From positions 44,385 to 108,384 of the forward strand of contig BBYL01000032.1 in the NCBI GenBank assembly GCA_001570385.1: 64,000 bases of DNA, read 5' to 3'. The notes beneath the pieces are model-generated. The model was not told the origin of the DNA and did no database searches. It was given only the letters and a program-made list of their open reading frames with translations. Every line of letters starts with the position of its first letter. The first letter of the stretch is position 1. The stretch comes from Microtetraspora glauca (GTDB lineage Bacteria; Actinomycetota; Actinomycetes; Streptosporangiales; Streptosporangiaceae). A program made the position numbers and the translations under genes. This document shows, one piece after another, positions 1 through 8,860 of the stretch.

Positions 1-1
1 G

Positions 2-2197
2 GCTCCGGGCGGAATCGACGGGACGGCGACGAGCGCGACGGGAACCACGCGTCCCAACGTCGTGGTCGTCCTCCTCGACGACGTCGGTTTCGGGGCGGCC
101 CGGACCTTCGGCGGTCCGATCGACACGCCGGTGCTCGACGCGCTCTCCGCCGAGGGGCTGCGCTACAACCGGTTCCACACGACCGCGATCTGCTCACCCA
201 CCAGGGCCTCCCTGATCACCGGCAGGGACCCGCACGTCACGGGTGTCGGTACGGTGCTGAACTCGGCCAACGGCCACCCGGGATACGAGGGCGTGCTCCG
301 GCCGGAGGCCGCGTCCGTCGCCACCGTCCTGCGGCGGAACGGCTACGGCACGGCCGCGTTCGGCAAGTGGCACCTCACCCCGCCGTGGGAGTCCACCCAG
401 GTCGGTCCGTTCGACCGCTGGCCCACCGGGCAGGGGTTCGACACGTTCTACGGCTTCCTCGGCGGCGAGACCGACCAGTACGACCCGACGCTCTACGAAG
501 GCACGACCCCGGTGGCCCGGCCCAACGTGCCCGGCTACCACCTGACCGAGGATCTGGTCGGCCGGGCCGTCGACTGGCTGCGGCTGCGGACGTCGCTGGC
601 CCCCGGACGCCCGTTCTTCCTCTACCTCGCCCCCGGCGCGACCCACGCGCCGCTGCAGGTCCCCGGAGCGTGGAGCGAGAAGTACCGGGGGAGGTTCGGC
701 CGGGGCTGGGACGTCCTGCGCGAGGAGACACTCGAACGGCAGAAGCGGCTCGGCGTCGTGCCCGCGAACACGAAGCTGACGCCGCGGCCCGGCGAGATTC
801 CGGCGTGGGACGGCCTCGGCGACGGGGAGAAGGCGGTCGCGGAACGCCTGATGGAGGTCTACGCCGGGTTCCTCGAGCACACCGACGCGCAGATCGGGCG
901 GCTGGTCCATGCGCTCAAGGAGAGCGGGCGGTTCGACGACACGATGTTCTTCTACGTCGTCGGGGACAACGGCAGCAGCGCCGAGGGAGGCGTCCCCGGC
1001 AGCGTGAACTACATGGGCGCGCTTCAGGGACTGCCGGAGAGCGTCGCCTCCCAGCTCGACCTGCTCGACGAGATCGGCGGACCGAACACCTACCCGCAGT
1101 ATCCGGTGGGGTGGGCGTGGGCGCTGACCGCGCCCTTCCAGTGGGTGAAGCAGGTCGCCTCGCACCTCGGAGGCACGCGCAACCCCCTGGTGCTCACCTG
1201 GCCGGCCGGTATCGCCGACAGGGGCGGCCTGCGCGCGCAGTTCTCCCATGTCAACGACATCGCGCCGACGATCCTCGAGGCGGCGGGGATCGAGCCGCCC
1301 ACGGAGGTGGACGGCGTCGTGCAGGTGCCGATGGACGGCACCAGCCTGATGTACACCTTCGCCGACGCGGACGCGCCGGAGCGGCACACCACGCAGTACT
1401 TCGAGGTGTACGGGCACCGGTCGATCTACCGCGACGGGTGGATGGCCTCCGCCCACCACGGCGGCCTGCCGTGGTCGATCGGGCGGCCGGGCGCGGACCG
1501 GCCCTTCGAGGACGACGTCTGGGAGCTCTACGACCTCGAACGGGACTTCAGCCAGGCCGACGACCTGGCCGCCGCCGAGCCCGGGAAGCTCCGGAGGATG
1601 CGGGCGCTCTTCGAACAGGAGGCCGCGCGGGCCGGCATCCTGCCGCTGCGCGACGCGCGCGTCGCGCGGACCCGGATGCCCAACCTGGCGCGCGGCAGGC
1701 GGCGGTTCACCTACCACCCCGGCGCCGTCGGCATCCCGGAGTCCAACGCCCCGCGCGTGGTCGGCAGGTCCTGGTCCCTGCGCGCCGTGATCCGTGTCGA
1801 CGCCCCCGGCGCGTACGGCGTGATCGCCACGATGGGAGGACGCGCCGCCGGCTGGTCGCTCCACCTCGACGACGCCGGACGGCCGGTCTTCGTCTACCGC
1901 ACCTTCGCGATGGCGTGCCTGAGGCTCACCGGCGAGGACGGTCTCGGAGCCGGACGGCACACGATCGACGTGGCCTTCTCCTACGACGGCGGGATCGCCG
2001 CGGGGGGCACTGTCACCCTCGTCGTGGACGGCGTCCCGGCGGGGGAGGACCGGATCGCGGTGACGCCTCCCGCGATCTTCTCCATCGACGAGACGTTCGA
2101 CATCGGCCTGAGCACCGGGTCTCCGGTGGGCGAGTATCCCGCGTCCTACCCCTTCACCCGCGGCACGATCGAGCGGGTCGACATCACCCTCGACTAG
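2..2197 (+). CDS. Type I (formylglycine) sulfatase, 5' end outside window
   Basis: Hydrolyses sulfate esters. The frame is open to the window edge and the conserved N-terminal strand (RPNVVVVLLDDVGFG) begins before the first internal GTG at 62, so the true start lies upstream. The sulfatase signature CSPTR (bases 191-205), whose Cys becomes formylglycine, is intact; the Asp pair near the start, the FGKWH segment and DNGSS supply further metal and substrate residues. After the catalytic domain (to about base 1660) comes a C-terminal beta-rich region of about 180 residues, common in large bacterial arylsulfatases. The gene is followed after 151 bases by an SDR and a steroid-type cluster, so steroid or sterol sulfates are possible substrates (inference). 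Any signal peptide would lie outside the window. Confidence 0.92.
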   Translation, partial: APGGIDGTATSATGTTRPNVVVVLLDDVGFGAARTFGGPIDTPVLDALSAEGLRYNRFHTTAICSPTRASLITGRDPHVTGVGTVLNSANGHPGYEGVLRPEAASVATVLRRNGYGTAAFGKWHLTPPWESTQVGPFDRWPTGQGFDTFYGFLGGETDQYDPTLYEGTTPVARPNVPGYHLTEDLVGRAVDWLRLRTSLAPGRPFFLYLAPGATHAPLQVPGAWSEKYRGRFGRGWDVLREETLERQKRLGVVPANTKLTPRPGEIPAWDGLGDGEKAVAERLMEVYAGFLEHTDAQIGRLVHALKESGRFDDTMFFYVVGDNGSSAEGGVPGSVNYMGALQGLPESVASQLDLLDEIGGPNTYPQYPVGWAWALTAPFQWVKQVASHLGGTRNPLVLTWPAGIADRGGLRAQFSHVNDIAPTILEAAGIEPPTEVDGVVQVPMDGTSLMYTFADADAPERHTTQYFEVYGHRSIYRDGWMASAHHGGLPWSIGRPGADRPFEDDVWELYDLERDFSQADDLAAAEPGKLRRMRALFEQEAARAGILPLRDARVARTRMPNLARGRRRFTYHPGAVGIPESNAPRVVGRSWSLRAVIRVDAPGAYGVIATMGGRAAGWSLHLDDAGRPVFVYRTFAMACLRLTGEDGLGAGRHTIDVAFSYDGGIAAGGTVTLVVDGVPAGEDRIAVTPPAIFSIDETFDIGLSTGSPVGEYPASYPFTRGTIERVDITLD

Positions 2198-2215
2198 AGA
2201 ACTCCGGACGCCTCC

Positions 2216-2230
2216 TCCCGGTCACCGGGA
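2216..2230. promoter_or_regulatory. Inverted repeat, site 1 of TCCCG-N5-CGGGA family
   Basis: TCCCGGTCACCGGGA is a perfect 15-bp inverted repeat (7-bp arms about one central base) just after the sulfatase stop and upstream of the SDR at 2349. The same arms, TCCCG and CGGGA five bases apart, recur at 2268-2282 and 8834-8848, with a one-mismatch copy at 18516-18530. Probably an operator; a weak hairpin role for the sulfatase is not excluded. Confidence 0.5.
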
Positions 2231-2267
2231 CCCCCGCGCGGCGTCCGCACCGTCGTCGAAGAGTTGC

Positions 2268-2282
2268 TCCCGGTGAGCGGGA
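2268..2282. promoter_or_regulatory. Inverted repeat, site 2 of TCCCG-N5-CGGGA family
   Basis: TCCCG-GTGAG-CGGGA lies 66 bases before the ATG of the SDR gene at 2349. Its arms match those at 2216-2230 and 8834-8848. Position and repetition suggest the binding site of a dimeric regulator for the SDR and transporter transcription unit. The regulator is not identified in the window. Confidence 0.55.
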
Positions 2283-2348
2283 CTGCCTACTCGGGGTGGG
2301 TTGGGTCACATCACTATTGCGGCCATTGCCGGGTGAAACGGGAGATCA

Positions 2349-3110
2349 ATGGGAAGCCTCGACGGGAAGATCGCCATCGTGACCGGTGCCGGCCAGGGGG
2401 TCGGACAGGGGATCGCGCTCGCACTCGCCTCGGAAGGCGCGTCCGTCGCGGTGCTCGGCCGGACCCTGCCGAAGCTGGACGCGACCTGTGGTCTGATCCG
2501 GGAACGCGGAGCGGAGGCCGAACCCTTCCTCTGCGACGTGAGCGACATTGAGGCCGTCCCCGCCGTCGTCGCGGAGGTGGTCGAGCGGTTCGGCGGAGTC
2601 GACATCCTCGTCAACAACGCGTACTCGGGTTCGTATGGACCGCTCCTGTCGATGGACGACGCCGCCTTCCAGAAGGGCTTCCGCAGCGGGCCGTTCGCGG
2701 CCTTCGCGTTCATGCGGGCCTGCCACCCGCACATGAAGGAGCGGGGCGGCGGCAGCATCGTCAACCTGATCACCTCCGCCACGGTCCGGTGGGATCCCAC
2801 GACCTACGGCGCGTACGCGGCGGCCAAACAGGCGCTCCGCTCGCTGACCAGGACGGTGGCCGCGGAATGGGGCGTGGACGGCATCCGCGCCAACTCGATC
2901 GCCCCGCACGCGCTCTCGCCCGGACTGAAGCGATGGATGGAGGCGAACCCCGCCGAGGCGGAGGAGTTCCGCCGGACGATCCCGCTCGGCTACGTCGGCG
3001 ACTGCGAGCGGGACATCGGGCGGGCCGTGGTCGCGCTGGTCGGCCCCGACCTGCGCTATCTCACCGGCGCCACCGTGCCACTCGACGGCGGACAGGCCAA
3101 CTTCGGATGA
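2349..3110 (+). CDS. SDR family NAD(P)-dependent oxidoreductase
   Basis: A classical short-chain dehydrogenase/reductase of 253 aa, the usual length. It has the Rossmann motif TGAGQGVG near residue 13, the NNAYSG strand, and a YxxxK catalytic pair (YAAAK) in the third quarter. It ends with the typical LTGATVPLDGG segment. It is the first gene after a sulfatase and lies 79 bases before a substrate-binding lipoprotein, behind two copies of the TCCCG-N5-CGGGA repeat. Oxidation or reduction of a hydroxyl or keto group on a steroid-like substrate is an inference from context; sequence alone gives only the family. Confidence 0.88.
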   Translation: MGSLDGKIAIVTGAGQGVGQGIALALASEGASVAVLGRTLPKLDATCGLIRERGAEAEPFLCDVSDIEAVPAVVAEVVERFGGVDILVNNAYSGSYGPLLSMDDAAFQKGFRSGPFAAFAFMRACHPHMKERGGGSIVNLITSATVRWDPTTYGAYAAAKQALRSLTRTVAAEWGVDGIRANSIAPHALSPGLKRWMEANPAEAEEFRRTIPLGYVGDCERDIGRAVVALVGPDLRYLTGATVPLDGGQANFG

Positions 3111-3189
3111 GTCCCGTCGGGACGAATCCCACCTTCACCCCCCAGGTCCCCGGCCGCCGCATGGCGGTCGGTGAAAGGAGATAGTCCGG

Positions 3190-4596
3190 ATGAAAGGCAA
3201 CACGATCGCCCGCGTGGCGGCGAGTGCCGTCGCGCTCACGGTGCTGGCCACCGGGTGTGCGAGCGAGCGCGGGGGATCGGCCGCGGTACCGGGTGCCACC
3301 GGCGACGGCGGCGCGACGGCGGCCGCGGACTCCGGCGCCAAGGAGATGTTCGGCACGCTGGAGTCGCCGTGCGGCAAGGGCGACGCCAAGGGCGCGACCG
3401 ACCAGGGCGTCACGGACACCACGATCACCATCGGCTACGGCGACGACCGGGGCTTCCCCAAGGCTCCCGGCCTCTCCAAGGAGATGGGCGACGCGGTCAG
3501 CACCATGATCAAGTGGTGTAACGCGCAGGGCGGCATCAACGGCCGGCAGATCAAGGGCAACCAGTACGACGCGGCGTACATGCAGGCCGCGACCGTGATG
3601 CAGAAGGCGTGCAAGCAGGACTTCATGCTCGTCGGCCAGGGCTTCGCCATGGACGAGTCGGCCGAGCAGTACCGCGTCGGCTGCAACCTGCCCACGGTGG
3701 CCGGCTTCACCGTCGGCCCGAACGCCGCGATGGGCCCGATGAAGTTCGAGTCGGTCCCCTACCCGGTGGACTACTTCAACGTCGCGCCCCTGCGCCTGGC
3801 GGCCAAGCAGTTCCCCGACTTCGCCGCGGGCATGGACCTGATCACCTCCACCTCCCCGGCGGTGATGGCGGGCAGCAAGAAGATCGAGTCCGCGCTGAAG
3901 AGCATCGACGTCACGCCGAAGAAGTGCGGCGTCCAGCTCAACGCCGAGGGTGACCCGAGCTACGTGCCGTTCGCGGAGAAGTTCAAGTCGTGCGGCGTCA
4001 AGGCGCTGTGGACGTCGAAGTCGCCCGACCCGGCGGCGTTCAGCCTCCTTGAGTCCCTGGACCGGGTGGGCGCCCACCCGACGCTGGTGTTCGAGGCGAC
4101 CTGGTACAGCTCGGCCGTGGCCAAGTGGAACACGCAGGGCGTGGGCGACAACATCCACGCCGGCCTGATCTTCCAGCCGTTCGAGAACGCCGACAAGGTG
4201 CCCGCGGTCAAGAAGTACCTCGACCTTGTCAACGCCGACGGCGGCAAGGTCGCCCTGCTCGGCATGCAGGCGACCTCGGCCTTCCTGCTGTGGGCGACGG
4301 CGGCCAGGGACTGCGGCTCCGACCTCACCCGCCAGTGCATGGTCAACAAGCTCTCGCAGGTGCACGAGTGGACCGGCGGCGGCCTGCACGCCCCGACCGA
4401 CCCGGGCGGCAACAAGCCGGCCACCTGCACGCTGATGGTGAAGCTCACCGGTTCGACGTACAAGCAGGTCGCCCCGGCGAACGTCGGCGAGTTCGAGTGC
4501 GGTGACGACAACCTGCTCAAGACCGACCCGTCCACGTGGGGCACCAAGCTCGACGAGGACCGGGTGGCCACCACGTTCCTGACCACCCCAACGTGA
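3190..4596 (+). CDS. HAAT-type ABC transporter substrate-binding lipoprotein
   Basis: A 468-aa extracellular binding protein of the branched-chain amino-acid/amide class (type 1 periplasmic fold). The N-terminus is a lipoprotein signal ending LATGC, with Cys23 as the lipidation site. The start is the ATG at 3190, eight to ten bases after AAAGGAG; an ATG upstream at 3171 is in another frame. The mature protein carries the family opening strand (VTDTTITIGYGDDRG) and several Cys residues that could form disulfides. It heads an importer (permease, two ATPases) inside a steroid catabolic cluster, so a sterol, steroid or related acid is a more likely ligand than an amino acid (inference). Confidence 0.9.
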   Translation: MKGNTIARVAASAVALTVLATGCASERGGSAAVPGATGDGGATAAADSGAKEMFGTLESPCGKGDAKGATDQGVTDTTITIGYGDDRGFPKAPGLSKEMGDAVSTMIKWCNAQGGINGRQIKGNQYDAAYMQAATVMQKACKQDFMLVGQGFAMDESAEQYRVGCNLPTVAGFTVGPNAAMGPMKFESVPYPVDYFNVAPLRLAAKQFPDFAAGMDLITSTSPAVMAGSKKIESALKSIDVTPKKCGVQLNAEGDPSYVPFAEKFKSCGVKALWTSKSPDPAAFSLLESLDRVGAHPTLVFEATWYSSAVAKWNTQGVGDNIHAGLIFQPFENADKVPAVKKYLDLVNADGGKVALLGMQATSAFLLWATAARDCGSDLTRQCMVNKLSQVHEWTGGGLHAPTDPGGNKPATCTLMVKLTGSTYKQVAPANVGEFECGDDNLLKTDPSTWGTKLDEDRVATTFLTTPT

Positions 4597-4620
4597 TCAA
4601 GCCGCAGGTCTGATCCCTCG

Positions 4621-4654
4621 CTGGAGGCGGGCCGTCCCCCTGGCCCGCCTCCAG
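4621..4654 (+). terminator. Strong hairpin between binding-protein and permease genes
   Basis: A perfect 13-bp GC-rich stem (4621-4633 with 4642-4654) closes an 8-base loop, 25 bases after the binding-protein stop and 32 bases before the permease start. There is no U-tract, as is usual in actinobacteria. Between same-strand genes of one transporter it probably works as a partial terminator or an mRNA-stabilising 3' end, giving more binding protein than membrane components. Confidence 0.7.
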
Positions 4655-4685
4655 CCCGTTCCTGCCACTCTCACCTAGGGCAACC

Positions 4686-6974
4686 ATGACCACGTTCCTG
4701 ACCTTCACGATCCTCGGGCTCGTTCTGGGGTCGGTCTACGCGATCGCGGCCTCCGGCCTGGTCCTCACGTACAACACCTCGGGGATCTTCAACTTCGCCC
4801 ACGGCGCGCAGGCCATGCTGGGCACGTTTCTCTACTGGCAGCTGACGTACGGCTGGGGCTGGCCCATGTGGCTGTCGCTGGTCGTGGTGGTGGGCGTCGT
4901 CGGCCCCGCGATGGGCGCGATACTCCACGCCCTGATCATGAAGGGGCTGCGGGACACCGCGGACGTGACCAAGATCGTGGTCACCGTCGCGATCCTGCTC
5001 GGGATGCTGTACCTCTCCCAGTGGATCTGGCACCCCGAAGAAGCGCGGATCATGGAGATGTTCTTCGGCTCGGGCGCGAAGATCGAGTTCGCCGGCGTGG
5101 TCATCCGGGTCCACGAGATCATCTGCCTCGTCGTGGCGGCCGCGATCGCCGTCGGCCTGCGGCTGCTCTTCACCCGCAGCCGCGTCGGCGTGGTCATGCG
5201 CGGCGCCGTCGACGACCCCGACCTGCTCCGGCGATGCGGGCACAACCCCGACCGCGTCGCCGCGCTCTCCTGGGCGATGGGCTCGACCCTCGCCGTGCTG
5301 GCCGGCGTCCTGATCACCCCGATCGGCGGCGGCGCCCTGGAGGCCAACGCGCTCACGCTGCTGGTCATCGACGCGTTCGCGGCCGCGATGTTCGGCCGGC
5401 TGCGCAGCATCCCCCGCACCTTCGTCGGCGCGATGGTCCTCGGCATGACGGCGACGTACGTCATGGCGTACTTCCCGACCGACTGGACGTGGTCGGGGAA
5501 CTTCCGGGTGTCGCTCCCGATGATCATCCTGTTCGTCGTGCTCATCGTGCTTCCCCAGGACCGGCTGCGCGGGGCCGCGATCCGCACCCGCGAGCGGTAC
5601 CGCGTGCCGACCGTGCGCAAGGCGGCGGTGTGGGGCGCGGTGCTCGTGGCCGTGGTCTTCCTGCTGACGCTCCTGATGGAGGAGACGTCGGTCACCACGT
5701 TCGCCCTGGGCATGACGTTCGCGATCATCGCGCTGTCGCTCACCGTGCTGACCGGCTACGCGGGAGAGTTGAACCTCGCGCCTCTCTCGTTCGGCGCGGT
5801 CGCAACGATCGTCGCGTTCCACTTCGGTGTCTCGGGAACCGGCCTCGCGGCCCGCCTCACCCTGTGGGGCATCCTGCTCGCCGTCCTGGTCACCGCCGTC
5901 GTGGGCGGGCTGGTCGCGCTGCCGGCGCTGCGGCTGCGCGGCCTCTATCTGGCGCTCGCGACCATGGCGTTCGGCGTCTTCCTGTCCACCATGGTCTTGC
6001 GCGACACCGTCGAGCACACCCTCTTCGGCCGCACCTTCTCGATCTTCCCGAACGGCACGCTGATCGTCCCGCCGCTCAAGATCGGCCCGCTCGACCTGCG
6101 CGACCCCGAGACGTTCCTGCTCACCGCCACGGCCCTGTTCTCGCTGATCGCGGTCGGCCTCGTCGCGCTGCGCGGCAGCGGGTACGGCAGGCGGCTCGCG
6201 GCGATGAAGGACAGCCCGGCGGCGGCGGCGATGCTCGGGCAGAACCTGGTCAAGCTGAAGTTCGGCGTGTTCATGATCTCCGCGGCCATCGCCGGTCTCG
6301 GCGGGGTGCTGATGGCGAGCGCGAGCGGCTCGGTGGCGGGGGAGAACTTCGCCGTCATGGCCAGTCTCGGCCTGGTGATGCTCACCGTCGTCGGCGGCAT
6401 CGGCTACATCAGCGGCGCCCTCTTCGGTGGCCTGATGTCGGGCGTCGGCTTCACCATCATGGTGGGCACCTTCAACGACCTCGCCGCGGCGACTCCCGCG
6501 ATGGAGACGATCTACAAGTCGCTCGGCCAGCTCGCGATGGTCGCCACCGCGCTGATCGGCATGGGGGTCGGCAAGAACCCCAGCGGCACCGTCCACGACA
6601 TCATCGAGGGCTACCGGTCCCTGCGGAAGGCCAGGCCGGTGCTGATCGGCGGCGCGGTCGCCGAGGCCGTGCTGTACGTCCTGACCCTCACCGGCGTCAT
6701 CGGCAACTGGTGGTTCGCGATCCTCAGCGCCTGCCTCGGAATGATGCTGCCCGTCTTCGGGAAGATGATCATGCCCGAGGCCGTGCTCTCCGAGGAGGAG
6801 CTCGCCCGCCGCAGGAGCACGCCGCTGGAACTGGAGGGGATCGACGAGCCGTACACCGAGGAGCTGCGGCGCCGGCTCGACCGAGAGCTCGGCCTGCCCT
6901 CGGGCGTCGACCGCGCCCCGCGCGTCCCGGCCCCGCGGGCGGCCGAGGAGGGAGACGTCCATGTCGTTGCTTGA
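4686..6974 (+). CDS. Fused LivH-LivM ABC transporter permease
   Basis: A 762-aa polytopic membrane protein joining the two permeases of a HAAT importer. Residues about 1-290 are LivH-like (opening with TFTILGLVLGSVYAIAASGLVLTY across the first helix), and residues about 310-640 are LivM-like (ALSLTVLTGYAGELNLAPLSFGAV, then the cytoplasmic loop with SGYGRRLAAMKDSPAAAAMLGQN). A C-terminal tail of about 110 residues has one or two more helices and a charged cytoplasmic end. A single fused permease means the two halves are made in equal amounts. The 3' end overlaps the next ATPase gene by 14 bases, which suggests translational coupling. Confidence 0.9.
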   Translation: MTTFLTFTILGLVLGSVYAIAASGLVLTYNTSGIFNFAHGAQAMLGTFLYWQLTYGWGWPMWLSLVVVVGVVGPAMGAILHALIMKGLRDTADVTKIVVTVAILLGMLYLSQWIWHPEEARIMEMFFGSGAKIEFAGVVIRVHEIICLVVAAAIAVGLRLLFTRSRVGVVMRGAVDDPDLLRRCGHNPDRVAALSWAMGSTLAVLAGVLITPIGGGALEANALTLLVIDAFAAAMFGRLRSIPRTFVGAMVLGMTATYVMAYFPTDWTWSGNFRVSLPMIILFVVLIVLPQDRLRGAAIRTRERYRVPTVRKAAVWGAVLVAVVFLLTLLMEETSVTTFALGMTFAIIALSLTVLTGYAGELNLAPLSFGAVATIVAFHFGVSGTGLAARLTLWGILLAVLVTAVVGGLVALPALRLRGLYLALATMAFGVFLSTMVLRDTVEHTLFGRTFSIFPNGTLIVPPLKIGPLDLRDPETFLLTATALFSLIAVGLVALRGSGYGRRLAAMKDSPAAAAMLGQNLVKLKFGVFMISAAIAGLGGVLMASASGSVAGENFAVMASLGLVMLTVVGGIGYISGALFGGLMSGVGFTIMVGTFNDLAAATPAMETIYKSLGQLAMVATALIGMGVGKNPSGTVHDIIEGYRSLRKARPVLIGGAVAEAVLYVLTLTGVIGNWWFAILSACLGMMLPVFGKMIMPEAVLSEEELARRRSTPLELEGIDEPYTEELRRRLDRELGLPSGVDRAPRVPAPRAAEEGDVHVVA

Positions 6975-7695
6975 GACCCGGGGCATCACCGTCAGGTTCG
7001 GCGGCAACACCGCCGTCGACGACGTGAGCATCGGTGTCGACGAGGGCCGGATCACCGGGCTGATCGGGCCGAACGGCGCCGGCAAGACCACGCTGTTCAA
7101 CACTGTCACCGGACTGCAGAAGCCCGCGTCGGGCCGGGTCCTGCTCGACGGGGCCGACATCACCCGGCTGGCGCCTGCCAGGCGGGCGCACCTCGGCATG
7201 GCCCGCACCTTCCAGCGGCTGGAGCTGTTCCTGTCGCTCTCGGTGCGGGACAACGTCAGGGTCGCCGGTGACATCCTGCGGGCCAACACGCGGCACCGCG
7301 TCGACGTCGACAAGGAGACCGACCGCGTCCTTTCGCGTACGGGCCTCGGCGATATCGCCCACCTGGAGATGTCCGACGTACCGACGGGACGGGCGCGGGT
7401 CGTGGAGGTCGCCAGGGCGCTGATGACCTCGCCCCGCGTACTGCTGCTGGACGAGCCCGCCTCCGGCCAGACCGAGCAGGAGACCGAGGACTTCGCCGGG
7501 CTGCTGGCCGGCCTCGCCGCCGAGGGGCTGGCGATCTGCCTGGTCGAGCACGACCTGCCGCTGGTGATGAAGCTCTGCTCGACCATCCACGTGCTCGACT
7601 ACGGCGCCGTCATCGCGTCCGGCACGCCGAAGGAGATCCAGGAGTCGCCCGAGGTCATCGCGGCGTACATCGGCACCGAGGAGGTCACGGCGTGA
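6961..7695 (+). CDS. HAAT ABC transporter ATPase, LivG-like
   Basis: A 244-aa ATP-binding subunit. Walker A is GPNGAGKT (residues 36-43), Walker B is VLLLDEPASG, and the switch His sits in LVEHDLPLVM. The ABC signature is unusual: where LSGGQ is expected, the sequence reads VPTGRARVVEVARAL, so only the central Thr-Gly and the following helix are kept. Degenerate 'TG' signatures occur in other actinobacterial LivG-like proteins, so this is probably functional. The gene overlaps the permease gene by 14 bases and the next ATPase gene by 4. Confidence 0.92.
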   Translation: MSLLETRGITVRFGGNTAVDDVSIGVDEGRITGLIGPNGAGKTTLFNTVTGLQKPASGRVLLDGADITRLAPARRAHLGMARTFQRLELFLSLSVRDNVRVAGDILRANTRHRVDVDKETDRVLSRTGLGDIAHLEMSDVPTGRARVVEVARALMTSPRVLLLDEPASGQTEQETEDFAGLLAGLAAEGLAICLVEHDLPLVMKLCSTIHVLDYGAVIASGTPKEIQESPEVIAAYIGTEEVTA

Positions 7696-8438
7696 GCGCG
7701 GCACGACAGACGGCGCCCCTGACCGGGGAGAACGCGGAACCGGCGCCGCTCCTCGAACTCGCGGGCGTACGCGCGGGCTACGGCCCGATCGAGGTGCTGC
7801 ACGGCGTGGACCTGAAGGTGGGTCCAGGCTCCGTCGTCGCGCTCCTCGGCCCCAACGGCGGCGGCAAGTCCACCACCATGAAGGTCTGCGCGGGCCTGCT
7901 GCCGCTCACCGGCGGCGAGCTCAGGTTCGCCGGCCGCCGGATGAACGGCATATCGGGGGAGGACGCCGCCCAGCTCGGAGTGTGCTCCATCCCCGAGGGC
8001 CGGGGCATCTTCCCCAACCTCACGGTGCGGGAGAACCTCTGGGTCGGCACTGGCACCGGAGCGAAGCTCTCGGCCATGGAGGAGGCGGCCTACTCCCGCT
8101 TCCCGATCCTCGGCGAGCGGCGCCACCAGCTCGCCGGCTCGATGTCGGGCGGTCAGCAGCAGATGCTGGCGCTCTCCCGCGCCCTCGGCACGGACCCGGC
8201 CGTCCTGCTGCTCGACGAGCTGTCCATGGGACTGGCGCCCATGATCGTGACGCAGATGTACGACACCGTCGCGCAGCTCGTCGCCGAGGGCCTGTCCGTC
8301 CTGGTGGCGGAGCAGTTCGCCCGTGCCGTGCTGCCCATCGCCGACACCGCCGCCCTGATGCTGCACGGGCGCGTCGTCTCGGTCGGGCGGCCCGACGAGA
8401 TCGAGGACCAACTCTCAAGCAGCTATCTAGGAGGCTGA
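7692..8438 (+). CDS. HAAT ABC transporter ATPase, LivF-like
   Basis: A 248-aa ATP-binding subunit with canonical Walker A (GPNGGGKST), signature (MSGGQQQMLALSRAL) and Walker B (VLLLDELSMGLAP), the last typical of LivF. It starts at a GTG overlapping the stop of the LivG-like gene (GTGA). It would pair with the LivG-like subunit as an ATPase heterodimer on the fused permease. The intact signature here complements the degenerate one in its partner, an asymmetry seen in many heterodimeric ABC ATPases. Confidence 0.93.
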   Translation: MSAARQTAPLTGENAEPAPLLELAGVRAGYGPIEVLHGVDLKVGPGSVVALLGPNGGGKSTTMKVCAGLLPLTGGELRFAGRRMNGISGEDAAQLGVCSIPEGRGIFPNLTVRENLWVGTGTGAKLSAMEEAAYSRFPILGERRHQLAGSMSGGQQQMLALSRALGTDPAVLLLDELSMGLAPMIVTQMYDTVAQLVAEGLSVLVAEQFARAVLPIADTAALMLHGRVVSVGRPDEIEDQLSSSYLGG

Positions 8439-8441
8439 GCG

Positions 8442-8798
8442 ATGCTGACCGAGGAACGCCGTGAGAAGTTCACGTCGGACGTGGCGGACATGAAGCTGAA
8501 GACGGACGGGTCACGCGGGGATGCGTGGACGCGCGTGCTGGGCGTGCTCCTGATGATCGCCGGCGTCGTGGGCGGGTTCATCTCGTACGTGAACTCGCTG
8601 GCCCAGGACGACCTGCGCAACGTGGGCTCGTTCCAGGTGCTGGCGACCGCGTTCGCCGCGCTCACCGTGATGGGCGCCGCGCTGTACCTCGCCGCCGCGG
8701 TGGCGCGGGTGCTGCGGCTGTGGCTGCTCCGCCAGCTCCTTGAGGGGCAGGCGCACACGGACCAGATCGCGGCCGCGATCGGGGACCGCCGTCTCTGA
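8442..8798 (+). CDS. Small two-helix membrane protein, unknown function
   Basis: A 118-aa protein three bases after the LivF-like gene and so almost certainly the last gene of the transporter operon. Residues 1-27 are charged and probably cytoplasmic. Two predicted transmembrane helices follow (about 28-50 and 65-92), then a charged tail. No known domain is recognised. Its position suggests an accessory part of the importer, but this is inference. Confidence 0.7.
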   Translation: MLTEERREKFTSDVADMKLKTDGSRGDAWTRVLGVLLMIAGVVGGFISYVNSLAQDDLRNVGSFQVLATAFAALTVMGAALYLAAAVARVLRLWLLRQLLEGQAHTDQIAAAIGDRRL

Positions 8799-8833
8799 GA
8801 CGTCTTCCAAGGCGCGTCCGCGCCCCGTGACCC

Positions 8834-8848
8834 TCCCGTTCAGCGGGA
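8834..8848. promoter_or_regulatory. Inverted repeat, site 3 of TCCCG-N5-CGGGA family
   Basis: TCCCG-TTCAG-CGGGA lies 78 bases before the TTG start of the flavin oxidoreductase gene. Both arms are identical to those at 2216-2230 and 2268-2282. It is placed to act as operator for the 8926-17629 side-chain operon. Confidence 0.55.
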
Positions 8849-8860
8849 TTGGCCGGGGAC

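Noticed and set aside
3171..3521. A 116-codon frame starting at the ATG before the binding-protein gene
   Set aside because: It is a frame-shifted shadow; the lipoprotein signal and RBS spacing support the ATG at 3190.
4671..7586. A 971-codon open frame on the minus strand opposite the permease and ATPase genes
   Set aside because: It is low-complexity (Arg, Asp, Glu, His-rich), has no recognisable domain, and lies opposite three clear ABC genes; it reflects high GC at third positions.
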